A stretch of 64,000 nucleotides of DNA, from positions 620,001 to 684,000 of the forward strand of contig NZ_NEVK01000003.1 of the NCBI RefSeq assembly GCF_002261265.1. Reading direction: 5' to 3'. The position numbers were made by a program, and so were the translations under genes. The stretch's first letter is position 1, and every line of letters starts with the position of its first letter. The DNA is from Bordetella genomosp. 7 (GTDB lineage: Bacteria > Pseudomonadota > Gammaproteobacteria > Burkholderiales > Burkholderiaceae_B). The notes beneath the pieces were generated by a model. It saw only the letters and a program-made list of their open reading frames with translations. It searched no databases and was not told the DNA's origin. Positions 1 through 7,732 of this stretch are shown piece by piece.

Positions 1-576
1 GTGCAAACCTTGATGCCGTTGCTGCAGGCCAGCCCCGGCGGCACGCTGGTACTGTGCACGACCTTGCGCGCGGTAGACCGCGTGTCGCTGCTGTTGTCCG
101 AAGCCTTCGAAGAGCAGGGGTACGAATGGCCGCTGCTCAAGCAGGGCGAGGCGACGCGGCGCGATCTGCTCGAACGGTTCTGCGCGCTACAACATCCGGT
201 ACTGGTGGGCAGCGCGAGCTTCTGGGAAGGCATTGACCTGCCGGGCGATGTGCTGACACTGGTGGCCATCGACAAGCTGCCCTTTGCCCCGCCGGACGAT
301 CCGGTCATCGAAGCAAGGCTGCGCGCCTGCCGGGTGCGTGGCGGCAACCCGTTCGCCGAATACCAATTGCCGGAAGCGGCAATTTCGCTGAAGCAGGGCG
401 CGGGCCGCCTGATACGCACGGAGCGCGATTGGGGGGTGTTGATGGTGGGCGACGCCCGCCTGGTAGAAAAACCTTATGGCAAGCGCCTGTGGCGCGGCCT
501 GCCGCCGTTTTCACGCACCCGCGACCTGAACGAGGTGCTGGCGTTCTACGCGCGCCGCCAGGCAGCAGCGGCCTGA
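1..576 (+). CDS. C-terminal part of a DinG/YoaA-type ATP-dependent DNA helicase (5' end outside the window)
   Basis: The frame is open from the first base, so this is the last 191 residues of a larger protein. Two superfamily 2 helicase motifs of the DinG/XPD group are visible. SASFWEGIDLPG at residues 71-82 of the fragment matches the motif V region, and QGAGRLIRTERDWG at 132-145 is motif VI with its arginine finger. The family unwinds DNA 5' to 3' with ATP, and its Fe-S cluster region would lie upstream of this window. The following gene, bamD, is convergent, and a repeat array separates the two. YoaA-like and DinG-like paralogues cannot be told apart from this fragment. Confidence 0.9.
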   Translation: MQTLMPLLQASPGGTLVLCTTLRAVDRVSLLLSEAFEEQGYEWPLLKQGEATRRDLLERFCALQHPVLVGSASFWEGIDLPGDVLTLVAIDKLPFAPPDDPVIEARLRACRVRGGNPFAEYQLPEAAISLKQGAGRLIRTERDWGVLMVGDARLVEKPYGKRLWRGLPPFSRTRDLNEVLAFYARRQAAAA

Positions 577-601
577 GCTGGGGCGTTGTCGCATGCCGGC
601 C

Positions 602-766
602 GGTGTCAGACACCCTGCGGGAGTCAGACACCAAAAACCACGCCGCCTGCCGCGCCAGGCAAAAACCACGCCGCATGCCGCGCCAGGTGTCAGACTCCCG
701 CAGGGTGTCTGACACCGCAACGGAGTGTCCCCGCGCGCCGCATGCCGCGCCAGGTGTCTGGACACC
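602..766. repeat. Array of GGTGTC...GACACC hairpin repeats between convergent genes
   Basis: Two 31-bp units lie at 602-632 and 686-716. They have arms GGTGTCAGAC / GTCAGACACC and a CCCTGCGGGA or TCCCGCAGGG core, so the two copies are in opposite orientation. A shortened palindrome, GGTGTCTGGACACC, lies at 753-766. Between the units, a roughly 27-bp direct repeat beginning AAAAACCACGCCGC occurs at 633-659 and again at 661-687. The same hairpin family recurs at 41859-42066. Each unit could fold on either strand, which would suit a bidirectional terminator for the two converging genes, but no T-run follows. Confidence 0.85.
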
Positions 767-789
767 GCAAAAACCACCCGCGCTGCGGC

Positions 790-1635
790 TTACTTCCAGG
801 AGAACGGGTTCCACCAGCTTTTGTCCGCCAGCAGGCTCTGCTCGGTCATCGTGCTGTTGGGGAAGTTGGCGTTCAGGACGCGTTGCGCGTCGCTTTTCAG
901 GTCGGTCATGCCCAGTTTGTCGTACGAGGCCACCATGATCACCAGCGCCTGCTCGGCCGCCGGGGCGCCTTCGAAATCGGTGATGACCGTCTGTGCCCGA
1001 TTTGCGGCAGCCACGTAGGCGCCGCGCTCGTAGTAATAGCGCGCCACATAGACTTCGTTCATGGCGATCGCGTTGACGAGCCACGTAACGCGCTTTTCGG
1101 CGTCGGGCGTGTACTTGCTGTTCGGATAGCGCTTGATCAGCTCATTGAAAGCATCGTACGACGCGCGCAAGCCCTTGGGGTCGCGTTCGGCCGGGTCCTG
1201 GCCGGTGAGATTGCTCATGAAGGCGCTGGCGGGCGTGAAGTTGATCAGCCCCTTCAGATACAACATGTAGTCCGTGCCCGGATGGTTGGGATACATCTGC
1301 TGGAACCGGTCGATGGCGGCCAGCGCCTGTTCGTTTTCGCCGTCTTTCCAGTTGACATAGGCCAGGTCGATCAGCGCCTGCTGCGCATACACGCCGAACG
1401 GGTAGCGGCTTTCGATGGCGGTCAGCCGTTCGCGCGCTTCGCCCCAGGCCCCGGCCTCGGTCTCGGCCTTTGCATCGGCGTAGAGCTGCTCGGCGGTCCA
1501 GCCGGCGGTCTTGTCGTATTTCTGGCCCGAGCCGCTGCAGCCGGCGACAACCAGGGCAACAGTCAGCGCGATGGCAGCGCGCAGGGGCCATCCGCGGGCA
1601 GGGCGGTTCGAAAGTGCAGCGGTGCGGAAAGTCAC
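790..1635 (-). CDS. bamD: Outer-membrane assembly lipoprotein BamD (ComL)
   Basis: Predicted 281-residue lipoprotein of the BAM complex, which folds beta-barrel proteins into the outer membrane. The N-terminus has a basic stretch, a hydrophobic core and a lipobox ending VAGC, as expected for lipid attachment and outer-membrane sorting. TPR-like helices follow, with typical segments such as ALIDLAYVNWKDGENEQALAAIDRF and a YPNHPGTDYMLYLKGL stretch. I chose the GTG at 1635 because AAGGAA precedes it by about 9 bases and the lipoprotein signal starts just after it. The frame stays open far upstream to 2652, but that part is antisense to rluD and not protein-like. The gene diverges from rluD across a 54-bp gap. 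Confidence 0.93.
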   Translation of the reverse strand: MTFRTAALSNRPARGWPLRAAIALTVALVVAGCSGSGQKYDKTAGWTAEQLYADAKAETEAGAWGEARERLTAIESRYPFGVYAQQALIDLAYVNWKDGENEQALAAIDRFQQMYPNHPGTDYMLYLKGLINFTPASAFMSNLTGQDPAERDPKGLRASYDAFNELIKRYPNSKYTPDAEKRVTWLVNAIAMNEVYVARYYYERGAYVAAANRAQTVITDFEGAPAAEQALVIMVASYDKLGMTDLKSDAQRVLNANFPNSTMTEQSLLADKSWWNPFSWK

Positions 1636-1689
1636 GGGATTGGTTTCCTTGGTGTTAGGATGGCACGCTGAATTATATGATCTGTCTAC

Positions 1690-2664
1690 ATGTCCCATAC
1701 AGACGCCCCGGAGGCCGCCGGCGCCAGCCTGGCGGCGGATGACGAACCGCAGTTCATCACCGTGCCGGCCGGCACGCGCGCCGACCGGCTCGACAAGGTG
1801 CTGGCCGCCTTGCTTGACGGCCATTCGCGCAGCCGGTTGCAAGGCTGGATCGAAGCCGGCTGGGTGCAGGTCAATGGCGCGCCTGCCAAAGTTCGCCAGG
1901 TTGTCGGCCCCGGCGACGTGCTGGCCGTCTGGGAACAGCCCGCACCCGAAAGCCTGGCCTTTGCGCCCGAGCCCGTCGATTTCACCGTCGTCGACGCAAG
2001 CCCCGACTGGATCGTGGTCGATAAACCGGCTGGCCTGGTGACGCATCCCGGCGCCGGCAACTGGCACGGCACGCTGCTCAACGGCCTGCTGCACCGCTAC
2101 CCCGAATTGGCGCGGGTGGCCAGGGCCGGCATCGTGCACCGCCTGGACAAAGACACCTCGGGATTGCTGGTGGTGGCCCGCAACGAATTGGCCCAGACTC
2201 ACCTGGTGCGCCAGTTGCAGGCGCGCACCATGGGTCGCGAATACCTGGCCCTGGTGCATGGCTGGATGGGCGCCGCCGGCCGGGTCGACCGGCCCATCGG
2301 GCGCGACGCGCGCCTTCCCGTGCGCATGAGCGTCGAGCGTCCCATCGCGCCCAAGCCCGCCGTGACCCACTACACACCGGTCAGACACGGCCGGGCGCCG
2401 GCCGGCGAGCCTATTACCGAACTGCTCTGCCGCCTGGAAACGGGCCGTACGCACCAGATCCGCGTGCACATGGCCAGCCTGGGGCATCCCTTGCTGGCCG
2501 ATGCGCTTTATATGGGCAAACCCGCCGCGGGGGCGCAGCGCCAGATGCTGCATGCGCGCGCCCTGCATTTCGATGATCCCGGCGGCCGGGGCCCGCTGGG
2601 CTTCCAGGCGGCGATACCGGACGACGTGCGCCGCATACAAGATATTGTGCAATGGAACGACTGA
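1690..2664 (+). CDS. rluD: 23S rRNA pseudouridine synthase of the RluD family
   Basis: 324 residues. An N-terminal S4-like RNA-binding region (about residues 28-75, ADRLDKVLAALL onward) is followed by the catalytic domain. The signature HRLDKDTSG at 150-158 contains the catalytic aspartate Asp153. Downstream ETGRTHQIRVHMASLGHPLLAD is the conserved C-terminal motif of the RluA/RluC/RluD group. By family it converts uridines of 23S rRNA helix 69 to pseudouridine. RluC-type specificity cannot be excluded, but the pairing with bamD and pgeF is the usual rluD neighbourhood. The stop overlaps the next start as TGATG, suggesting translational coupling. Confidence 0.93.
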   Translation: MSHTDAPEAAGASLAADDEPQFITVPAGTRADRLDKVLAALLDGHSRSRLQGWIEAGWVQVNGAPAKVRQVVGPGDVLAVWEQPAPESLAFAPEPVDFTVVDASPDWIVVDKPAGLVTHPGAGNWHGTLLNGLLHRYPELARVARAGIVHRLDKDTSGLLVVARNELAQTHLVRQLQARTMGREYLALVHGWMGAAGRVDRPIGRDARLPVRMSVERPIAPKPAVTHYTPVRHGRAPAGEPITELLCRLETGRTHQIRVHMASLGHPLLADALYMGKPAAGAQRQMLHARALHFDDPGGRGPLGFQAAIPDDVRRIQDIVQWND

Positions 2665-3413
2665 TGCAAATCCACGGCCTTCCGGTCATCACGGGCCCGC
2701 AATGGCCCGGCGTGCGCTACTTCTGCACGACGCGCGCGGGTGGCGTGGGCGCCGCGCCCTACGACACGCTCAACCTCGGCGCGCGCGCGGGTGACGACGC
2801 CGCGGCCGTGCACGAGAACCGCGCGCGCGTCCGCGCAGCAGTGCCGGGCGATCCGCTATGGCTGCGCCAGGTGCATGGCGCGGATGTCATCGATGCCGAC
2901 GCCTGCTCGTCCGACGAGCCGGCGGGCGACGCCAGTGTCACGGCCATGCCCGGGCGCGTGCTGGCTATCCTGGTCGCGGATTGCCTGCCTGTGTGCATTG
3001 CCGACCTGGACGGGCAAGCGTTGGGCGTCGCGCATGCCGGCTGGCGCGGCCTGGCCGGCGGCGTGCTCGAAAACACCCTGGCCCGCCTGCGGGCCAAGAC
3101 CCCCGGCGCGCGCGGCTGGCGCGCCTGGGTCGGGCCCGGCATAGGCCCCACGGCATTCGAGGTAGGCGACGACGTGCGTGCCGCGTTCGTCACCGGCGAT
3201 GCGCAAGCCGCTGCGCATTTCTCCGGGCTGGCCGGCAAGCCCGGCAAATGGCTTGCAGACTTGCCCGCGCTGGCGCTGATGCGCCTGCGGCGAGCGGGCG
3301 TGGAAGATGTGCATGCAAGCGGCCTGTGCACCGTGTCCGATCCGCGGCGCTTTTTCTCATACCGGCGCGATGGCGCGACAGGCCGCATGGCCTTGCTTGC
3401 GTGGCGCGAATAA
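2664..3413 (+). CDS. pgeF: PgeF/YfiH-type multicopper-like ('laccase domain') protein
   Basis: 249 residues. The three metal-ligand motifs of the family are present: HGADV with His71, DCLPV with Cys107 and AHAGWRG with His124. WVGPGIGPTAFEVG follows. The family has been linked to cytoplasmic peptidoglycan precursor editing and, in vitro, to purine nucleoside phosphorolysis and polyphenol oxidation. ATG 2664 is preferred because it couples to the rluD stop and has GGAA 6 bases upstream. An in-frame ATG at 2652 would add four residues but lacks a ribosome binding site. Confidence 0.88.
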   Translation: MQIHGLPVITGPQWPGVRYFCTTRAGGVGAAPYDTLNLGARAGDDAAAVHENRARVRAAVPGDPLWLRQVHGADVIDADACSSDEPAGDASVTAMPGRVLAILVADCLPVCIADLDGQALGVAHAGWRGLAGGVLENTLARLRAKTPGARGWRAWVGPGIGPTAFEVGDDVRAAFVTGDAQAAAHFSGLAGKPGKWLADLPALALMRLRRAGVEDVHASGLCTVSDPRRFFSYRRDGATGRMALLAWRE

Positions 3414-3474
3414 GCGCTGTTGCAGTGCGAGTGCAAGGCTTGTCATATGGGCCGGTTATCCTTGTATACCCGCA

Positions 3475-3503
3475 TTGACAGCCCCTATGCCGCCATGCAA
3501 CAT
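3475..3503 (+). promoter_or_regulatory. Candidate sigma-70 promoter of phaC
   Basis: A perfect TTGACA lies at 3475-3480, with CAACAT 17 bases downstream at 3498-3503 (AACATC if 18 bases). From memory, the Cupriavidus necator phaC promoter has TTGACA, 18 bases, then AACAAT, so spacing and sequence look conserved. The start codon is 75 bases further on. A second, weaker pair (TTGTCA 3440-3445, TGTATA 3463-3468) lies just upstream. Confidence 0.45.
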
Positions 3504-3578
3504 CGGGTTGTCGCGCGGTCTCAACGCCGGGTGCGGCGCGCCACCCAGGCCCGTGCCCGACTATAAAATGGTGTCGAA

Positions 3579-5201
3579 GTGAACGCCCCTCTCTCCTCTG
3601 CTTGGCCCGTCCCGGTCAGCGTGGCGCCGGACGTCCTGGCAGACATCCAGGCCGAGTTCTCGCGCGACTGGCTGCGGGTATGCGACGAAGCCCGGCGCGG
3701 CGTGCTGGCCCCGCCCGCCGACCGCCGCTTTCGCGGCCAGGCGTGGGCCGCAAGCAGCCAGCATATCGTGCTGGCGCACGCTTATCTGCTGTCGGCGCGC
3801 GTACTGACACGCATGGTCGAAGCGGCGCAAGTCAGCGAGCCCCTGCGCAACCGGTTGCGGTTTTCGGTCATGCAATGGGTGGATGCGCTGGCGCCGTCCA
3901 ATTTCCTGGCCTTCAACCCCGATGCGCAGCAGGCGGTCATCGACACGGCGGGCCGTGCGCTCAGCGACGGGCTGGCAAATCTCTGTAACGATCTGCGCAA
4001 GGGGCGTATCAGCCACACCGACGAAAGCCAGTTCGAGATCGGGCGCAACGTGGCCACGACGCCCGGCCAGGTGGTGTTCGAAAACCCGCTGTTTCAACTG
4101 ATCCAGTATGCGCCGCAAACCGCCACGGTTTACCAGCGGCCGCTGGTCATCGTGCCGCCCAACATCAACAAGTACTACATACTCGACCTGCAACCCGCCA
4201 ATTCCCTGGTGCGCTACGCGGTCGAGCAGGGCCACACTGTGTTCATGATTTCGTGGCGCAACCCCCTGGCCGCGGACGGCGACGGCATCGACACGGCTAC
4301 GTGGTCGCAATACCTGGACGACGCGGTGCTCAAGGCGCTGCAGGTGGCGGGCGACATCGCACGCCAGCCGCAGGTCAATGCGCTGGGGTTCTGCGTGGGC
4401 GGCACCATGCTGGCATCCGCCCTGGCGCTGGCGCATGCGCGCGGCCAGCGTCCGGCAGCGTCGCTGACGCTGCTGACTACGCTGCTCGATTTCCACGATA
4501 CCGGCGTGCTGCAGGTGTTCGTCGATGAAGCCCACGCACTGCTGCGGGAACGCCAGCTGGGGCAGGGCGGGCTGATGGCCGCTCGCGACCTGGCCACCAC
4601 GTTTGCGTTCCTGCGGCCCAACGAGCTGGTGTGGAACTACGTGGTGGGCAATTATCTCAAGGGGCAGACTCCCCCGCCCTTCGACCTGCTGTACTGGAAC
4701 GGCGACAGCACCAATTTGCCGGGGCCTTTCTTTACCTGGTATTTCCGCAATACCTACCTTGAAAATAATCTCAAGGTGCCCGGTCGGGCGCAGGCGGCTG
4801 GCGTGGGCCTGGACCTGACGCGGCTCGACATGCCGGCGTACCTGTACGGATCGCGCGAAGACCACATCGTGCCCTGGACGTCAGCCTATGCATCCACGCA
4901 ATTGTTGCGCGGCCCGCAACGCTTCGTGCTGGGCGCGTCCGGCCATATTGCCGGCGTCGTCAACCCGCCCTCATCGGGCAAGCGCAGCTACTGGACCAAC
5001 GACGCCCCGGCCCTGCCGGGCGATCCGGGCGCATGGCTTGCCGGCGCGCAAGAACACCCCGGCAGCTGGTGGCCCGATTGGGCCGACTGGCTGGCCGCCC
5101 ACGCTGGCGCCCGGCGCAAGGCGGCCACGCGCCTGGGCAATGCGGAATATCGCCCGACGCAGCCCGCGCCGGGCAGTTATGTAAAAGTACGAGCCACGTA
5201 G
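3579..5201 (+). CDS. phaC: Class I poly(3-hydroxyalkanoate) synthase PhaC
   Basis: 540 residues with an alpha/beta-hydrolase core. It polymerises (R)-3-hydroxybutyryl-CoA into PHB on the granule surface. The lipase-like box GFCVGG supplies the nucleophile Cys272. Asp428 (SREDHIVPW) and His456 (GASGHIAGVVNPP) complete the triad. N-terminal landmarks such as the MQWVDALAPSNFLAFNP stretch are typical of class I enzymes. It is slightly shorter than the usual 560-600 residues because the N-terminal extension is short. The start is GTG, and no good alternative exists. phaB follows after 70 bases; no phaA thiolase is in the window. Confidence 0.95.
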   Translation: MNAPLSSAWPVPVSVAPDVLADIQAEFSRDWLRVCDEARRGVLAPPADRRFRGQAWAASSQHIVLAHAYLLSARVLTRMVEAAQVSEPLRNRLRFSVMQWVDALAPSNFLAFNPDAQQAVIDTAGRALSDGLANLCNDLRKGRISHTDESQFEIGRNVATTPGQVVFENPLFQLIQYAPQTATVYQRPLVIVPPNINKYYILDLQPANSLVRYAVEQGHTVFMISWRNPLAADGDGIDTATWSQYLDDAVLKALQVAGDIARQPQVNALGFCVGGTMLASALALAHARGQRPAASLTLLTTLLDFHDTGVLQVFVDEAHALLRERQLGQGGLMAARDLATTFAFLRPNELVWNYVVGNYLKGQTPPPFDLLYWNGDSTNLPGPFFTWYFRNTYLENNLKVPGRAQAAGVGLDLTRLDMPAYLYGSREDHIVPWTSAYASTQLLRGPQRFVLGASGHIAGVVNPPSSGKRSYWTNDAPALPGDPGAWLAGAQEHPGSWWPDWADWLAAHAGARRKAATRLGNAEYRPTQPAPGSYVKVRAT

Positions 5202-5271
5202 CGGTCCGGCGGATCGCGGCATACGAGGCACCAGGCAGTATCGAGGCGCCCAGCGCGCAGGAGGAATGCAC

Positions 5272-6009
5272 ATGAGCGGGAAACTGGCATACGTGACGGG
5301 CGGCATGGGTGGTATCGGCACGGCGATCTGCCGCAGGCTCGCCAAAGACGGCTTTCGCGTCGTGGCCGGCTGCGGGCCCAGCCGCAACTATCAGCAATGG
5401 CTGGATGAGCAGGCCGCCCAGGGCTATACCTTCTATGCGTCGGTGGGCAATGTCGCCGACTGGGATTCCACCGTGGTCGCCTTCGAGCACATTACGCGCG
5501 AACTGGGTCCCGTGGATGTACTGGTGAACAACGCGGGCATCACGCGCGATGGCCTGTTCCGCAAGATGTCGGCCGACGACTGGCGCGCGGTGATCGACAC
5601 CAACCTGAACAGCCTGTTCAATGTCACCAAGCAGGTGATCGACGGCATGGTCGAGCGCCAATGGGGCCGCATCATCAACATCAGCTCGGTCAATGGGCAG
5701 AAGGGCCAGTTCGGCCAGACCAACTATTCCACGGCCAAGGCCGGCATCCACGGCTTTACCATGGCGCTGGCCCAGGAAGTCGCCAGCAAGGGCGTAACCG
5801 TGAACACCGTTTCGCCGGGCTATATCGGTACCGACATGGTGCGCGCCATCCGCCCCGACGTGCTCGAAAAAATCGTCGCGACCATCCCGGTGCGTCGCCT
5901 GGGCACACCTGAAGAAATCGCGTCGATCACGTCATGGCTCGCTTCGGACGAATCGGGGTTTGCCACCGGAGCCGACTTCTCGCTCAACGGCGGCCTGCAC
6001 ATGGGCTGA
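5272..6009 (+). CDS. phaB: Acetoacetyl-CoA reductase (PhaB/PhbB), SDR family
   Basis: 245 residues. This NADPH-dependent short-chain dehydrogenase makes (R)-3-hydroxybutyryl-CoA for PhaC. The Rossmann motif TGGMGGIG (9-16), NNAG, the INISSVNGQKGQFGQTNYSTAKAG active-site stretch with Tyr152 and Lys156, and the C-terminal FSLNGGLHMG are characteristic of PhbB. ATG 5272 is chosen because AGGAGG lies 7 bases upstream. ATG 5266 would leave a single base of spacing. It lies in the phaC-phaB-phaR order common in beta-proteobacteria. Confidence 0.95.
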   Translation: MSGKLAYVTGGMGGIGTAICRRLAKDGFRVVAGCGPSRNYQQWLDEQAAQGYTFYASVGNVADWDSTVVAFEHITRELGPVDVLVNNAGITRDGLFRKMSADDWRAVIDTNLNSLFNVTKQVIDGMVERQWGRIINISSVNGQKGQFGQTNYSTAKAGIHGFTMALAQEVASKGVTVNTVSPGYIGTDMVRAIRPDVLEKIVATIPVRRLGTPEEIASITSWLASDESGFATGADFSLNGGLHMG

Positions 6010-6018
6010 ACACCAGCA

Positions 6019-6048
6019 GCCGGAAGGGCGCCAGGCAGCCTTTCCGGC
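6019..6048 (+). terminator. Hairpin after phaB, possible transcription terminator
   Basis: GCCGGAAGG at 6019-6027 pairs with CCTTTCCGGC at 6039-6048 with one mismatch around an 11-base loop. It is followed by TTACACTTG rather than a true T-run. It falls between phaB and phaR and may separate structural genes from the regulator. Confidence 0.4.
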
Positions 6049-6102
6049 TTACACTTGTAATACTTCAAAGTTAAAAGAGATCGCCCGATCTCGGGGACCA
6101 CC

Positions 6103-6672
6103 ATGACGCAAGCACAAACCAGCGCCAGCCTACGCCTCATTAAAAAGTACCCCAACCGTCGTCTGTACGACACGCAGACCAGTACTTACATCACACTGGC
6201 CGACGTCAAGCAGTTGGTGCTGGCCAACGAAGACTTCCAGGTTGTCGACGCCAAGAGCGGCGACGATCTTACCCGCAGCATTCTTCTGCAGATCATTCTT
6301 GAAGAAGAAAGCGGCGGCATGCCCATGTTCTCGTCGAACATGCTGTCGCAGATCATCCGTTTCTATGGCCATGCCATGCAAGGCATCATGGGTTCTTACC
6401 TGGAAAAGAACATCCAGGCATTCATGGAAATCCAGCAGCGCATGGCCGAGCAGTCCAAGGGCCTGTACGGCAGCCAGTTCGGCCCCGAGGCCTGGGCGCA
6501 ATTCATGAATGTGCAGACGCCCATGCTGCAGAACATGATGAATAACTACATCGACCAGAGCAAGAATCTGTTCGTGCAGATGCAAGACCAGATGCAGGAC
6601 CAGACGCGCGCAATGTTCTCGAGCTTTCCCTTCACCCCGGGTAGCGGCACACAGGGCGGCGGCCGCAAGTAA
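6103..6672 (+). CDS. phaR: Polyhydroxyalkanoate synthesis repressor PhaR
   Basis: 189 residues. The conserved N-terminal PHB/PHA accumulation regulator domain is clear: RLIKKYPNRRLYDTQTSTYITL at about residues 11-32, then VKQLVLANEDFQVVDAKSGDDLTRSILLQII. The C-terminal half is rich in Met and Gln (MQDQMQDQ) and amphipathic, consistent with granule binding. In the family, PhaR represses phasin and its own gene and leaves DNA when it binds growing PHB granules. A short AT-rich stretch (6049-6075) upstream is the likely promoter region. Confidence 0.94.
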   Translation: MTQAQTSASLRLIKKYPNRRLYDTQTSTYITLADVKQLVLANEDFQVVDAKSGDDLTRSILLQIILEEESGGMPMFSSNMLSQIIRFYGHAMQGIMGSYLEKNIQAFMEIQQRMAEQSKGLYGSQFGPEAWAQFMNVQTPMLQNMMNNYIDQSKNLFVQMQDQMQDQTRAMFSSFPFTPGSGTQGGGRK

Positions 6673-6681
6673 ACCGGCGCG

Positions 6682-6700
6682 GGCGCCCGCAACGGGCGCC
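6682..6700 (+). terminator. Perfect 8-bp GC hairpin after phaR
   Basis: GGCGCCCG, loop CAA, CGGGCGCC, located 9 bases past the phaR stop. The stem is strong but no T-run follows, so termination may need other factors. Confidence 0.45.
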
Positions 6701-6827
6701 ACAGACGCGCACTGACCATCGCGCGGTTTGCGATATGTCAGGAGGCTGTCAGGGCCTTCACGATACAGTAATGAAAACGGTTCTTGTTTAAGGGCCGTTG
6801 TTCTTTCTGCATCATAAGGTTCTGTAT

Positions 6828-7364
6828 ATGTCGAAGAAATTGCTGGTGCTGGCACTGGGGCTGGTGTTGTCCGGCAGCGCCCTGGCCCTCGAATATCCCA
6901 TCGGCGAACCTGTCCAGAAGGCCGGCCTGGAAATCGGCGCGGTGTACCTGCAGCCCGTCGAAATGGACCCGCCGGGCATGATGCGCGCCGCCCGGGATTC
7001 CGACGTGCACCTCGAGGCCGATATCCACGCCACGGCCGACAACCCCACCGGCTTTCCCGAAGGCGAATGGGTGCCATACCTGGTGGTCCGGTACGAAATC
7101 CAGAAGTCCGGCAGCGCCAACGTGCAAAAGGGCACGTTCATGCCCATGGTGGCCAACGACGGTCCGCACTACGGCGATAACGTCAAGCTCGAAGGCCCCG
7201 GAAAGTACAAGCTCAAGTACACCATTCTGCCGCCCACGGCCGACAAAATGAGCCATTTCGGCCGCCATACCGACAAGGAAACGGGGGTCGGCCCGTGGTT
7301 CGAGCCCTTCGAGCTCGACTACGAGTTCGTATACGCCGGCACCGGCAAGAAGGGCGGATACTGA
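6828..7364 (+). CDS. ftrA: FtrA: periplasmic P19-type iron-binding protein
   Basis: 178 residues with a Sec signal peptide of about 21 residues (MSKKLLVLALGLVLSGSALA). The mature part matches the P19/Tp34 family, with His and Met ligand regions around SDVHLEADIHA, GPHYGDNV and the MSHFGRHTDKETGVGPWFEPF stretch. In Bordetella the FtrABCD system imports ferrous iron, and FtrA binds metal in the periplasm. The ATG at 6828 is preceded by AAGG at a good distance; the frame extends upstream to 6798, but that start would precede the signal peptide. The gene heads an operon with ftrBCD. I could not identify a convincing Fur box upstream. Confidence 0.92.
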   Translation: MSKKLLVLALGLVLSGSALALEYPIGEPVQKAGLEIGAVYLQPVEMDPPGMMRAARDSDVHLEADIHATADNPTGFPEGEWVPYLVVRYEIQKSGSANVQKGTFMPMVANDGPHYGDNVKLEGPGKYKLKYTILPPTADKMSHFGRHTDKETGVGPWFEPFELDYEFVYAGTGKKGGY

Positions 7365-7366
7365 TC

Positions 7367-7720
7367 GTGCGCCGTCGCCACGCAATGCTGGCTGTGCTGG
7401 CGCTGTGCGCCAGCCTGGGGGGCGCGCTGCCCGGCGCGGCGCGCGCCGAGCTGCCCACCTTCAGGCTCACCTTCAAGGCCGACGGCACGTTCGAGCCGTC
7501 GCGCCTGGAAGTGCCCGCGGGCCGCTTCAAGATTGAACTGGTCAACGAAAGCAACGAGCCCGTCGAGTTCGAGAGCATTCCCCTGCGCAAAGAGAAAGTC
7601 ATGGGGCCCGGGGTCAGTTCGTTTGTCGTGATCACCATCTCGCGGCCCGGCGAATACCCGTTCTTCGACGACTTCCACCAGGATGTGCGCGGCACGCTCG
7701 TCGTGTTGCCCAGGAACTGA
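7367..7720 (+). CDS. ftrB: FtrB: periplasmic cupredoxin-like iron-uptake protein
   Basis: 117 residues. A short basic N-terminus and hydrophobic signal peptide (MLAVLALCASLGGALPGAARA) lead into a cupredoxin-fold domain, with FEPSRLEVPAGRFKIELVNESNEPVEFES and RPGEYPFFDDFH. In the Ftr model this protein oxidises or hands over iron between FtrA and the permease FtrC. The GTG at 7367 starts 2 bases after the ftrA stop and has GGCGGA 8 bases upstream. ATG 7385 is an alternative start that still leaves a signal peptide. Confidence 0.85.
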   Translation: MRRRHAMLAVLALCASLGGALPGAARAELPTFRLTFKADGTFEPSRLEVPAGRFKIELVNESNEPVEFESIPLRKEKVMGPGVSSFVVITISRPGEYPFFDDFHQDVRGTLVVLPRN

Positions 7721-7732
7721 CCGGCCGCTTTC

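Noticed and set aside
586-1671. 361-codon plus-strand frame over bamD
   Set aside because: It starts in the repeat array and reads antisense through a confident lipoprotein gene.
1636-2652. N-terminal extension of the bamD frame
   Set aside because: It runs antisense through rluD and would put the lipoprotein signal in mid-protein.
6673-6827. Fur box upstream of ftrA
   Set aside because: No stretch matched the 19-bp consensus well enough to report.
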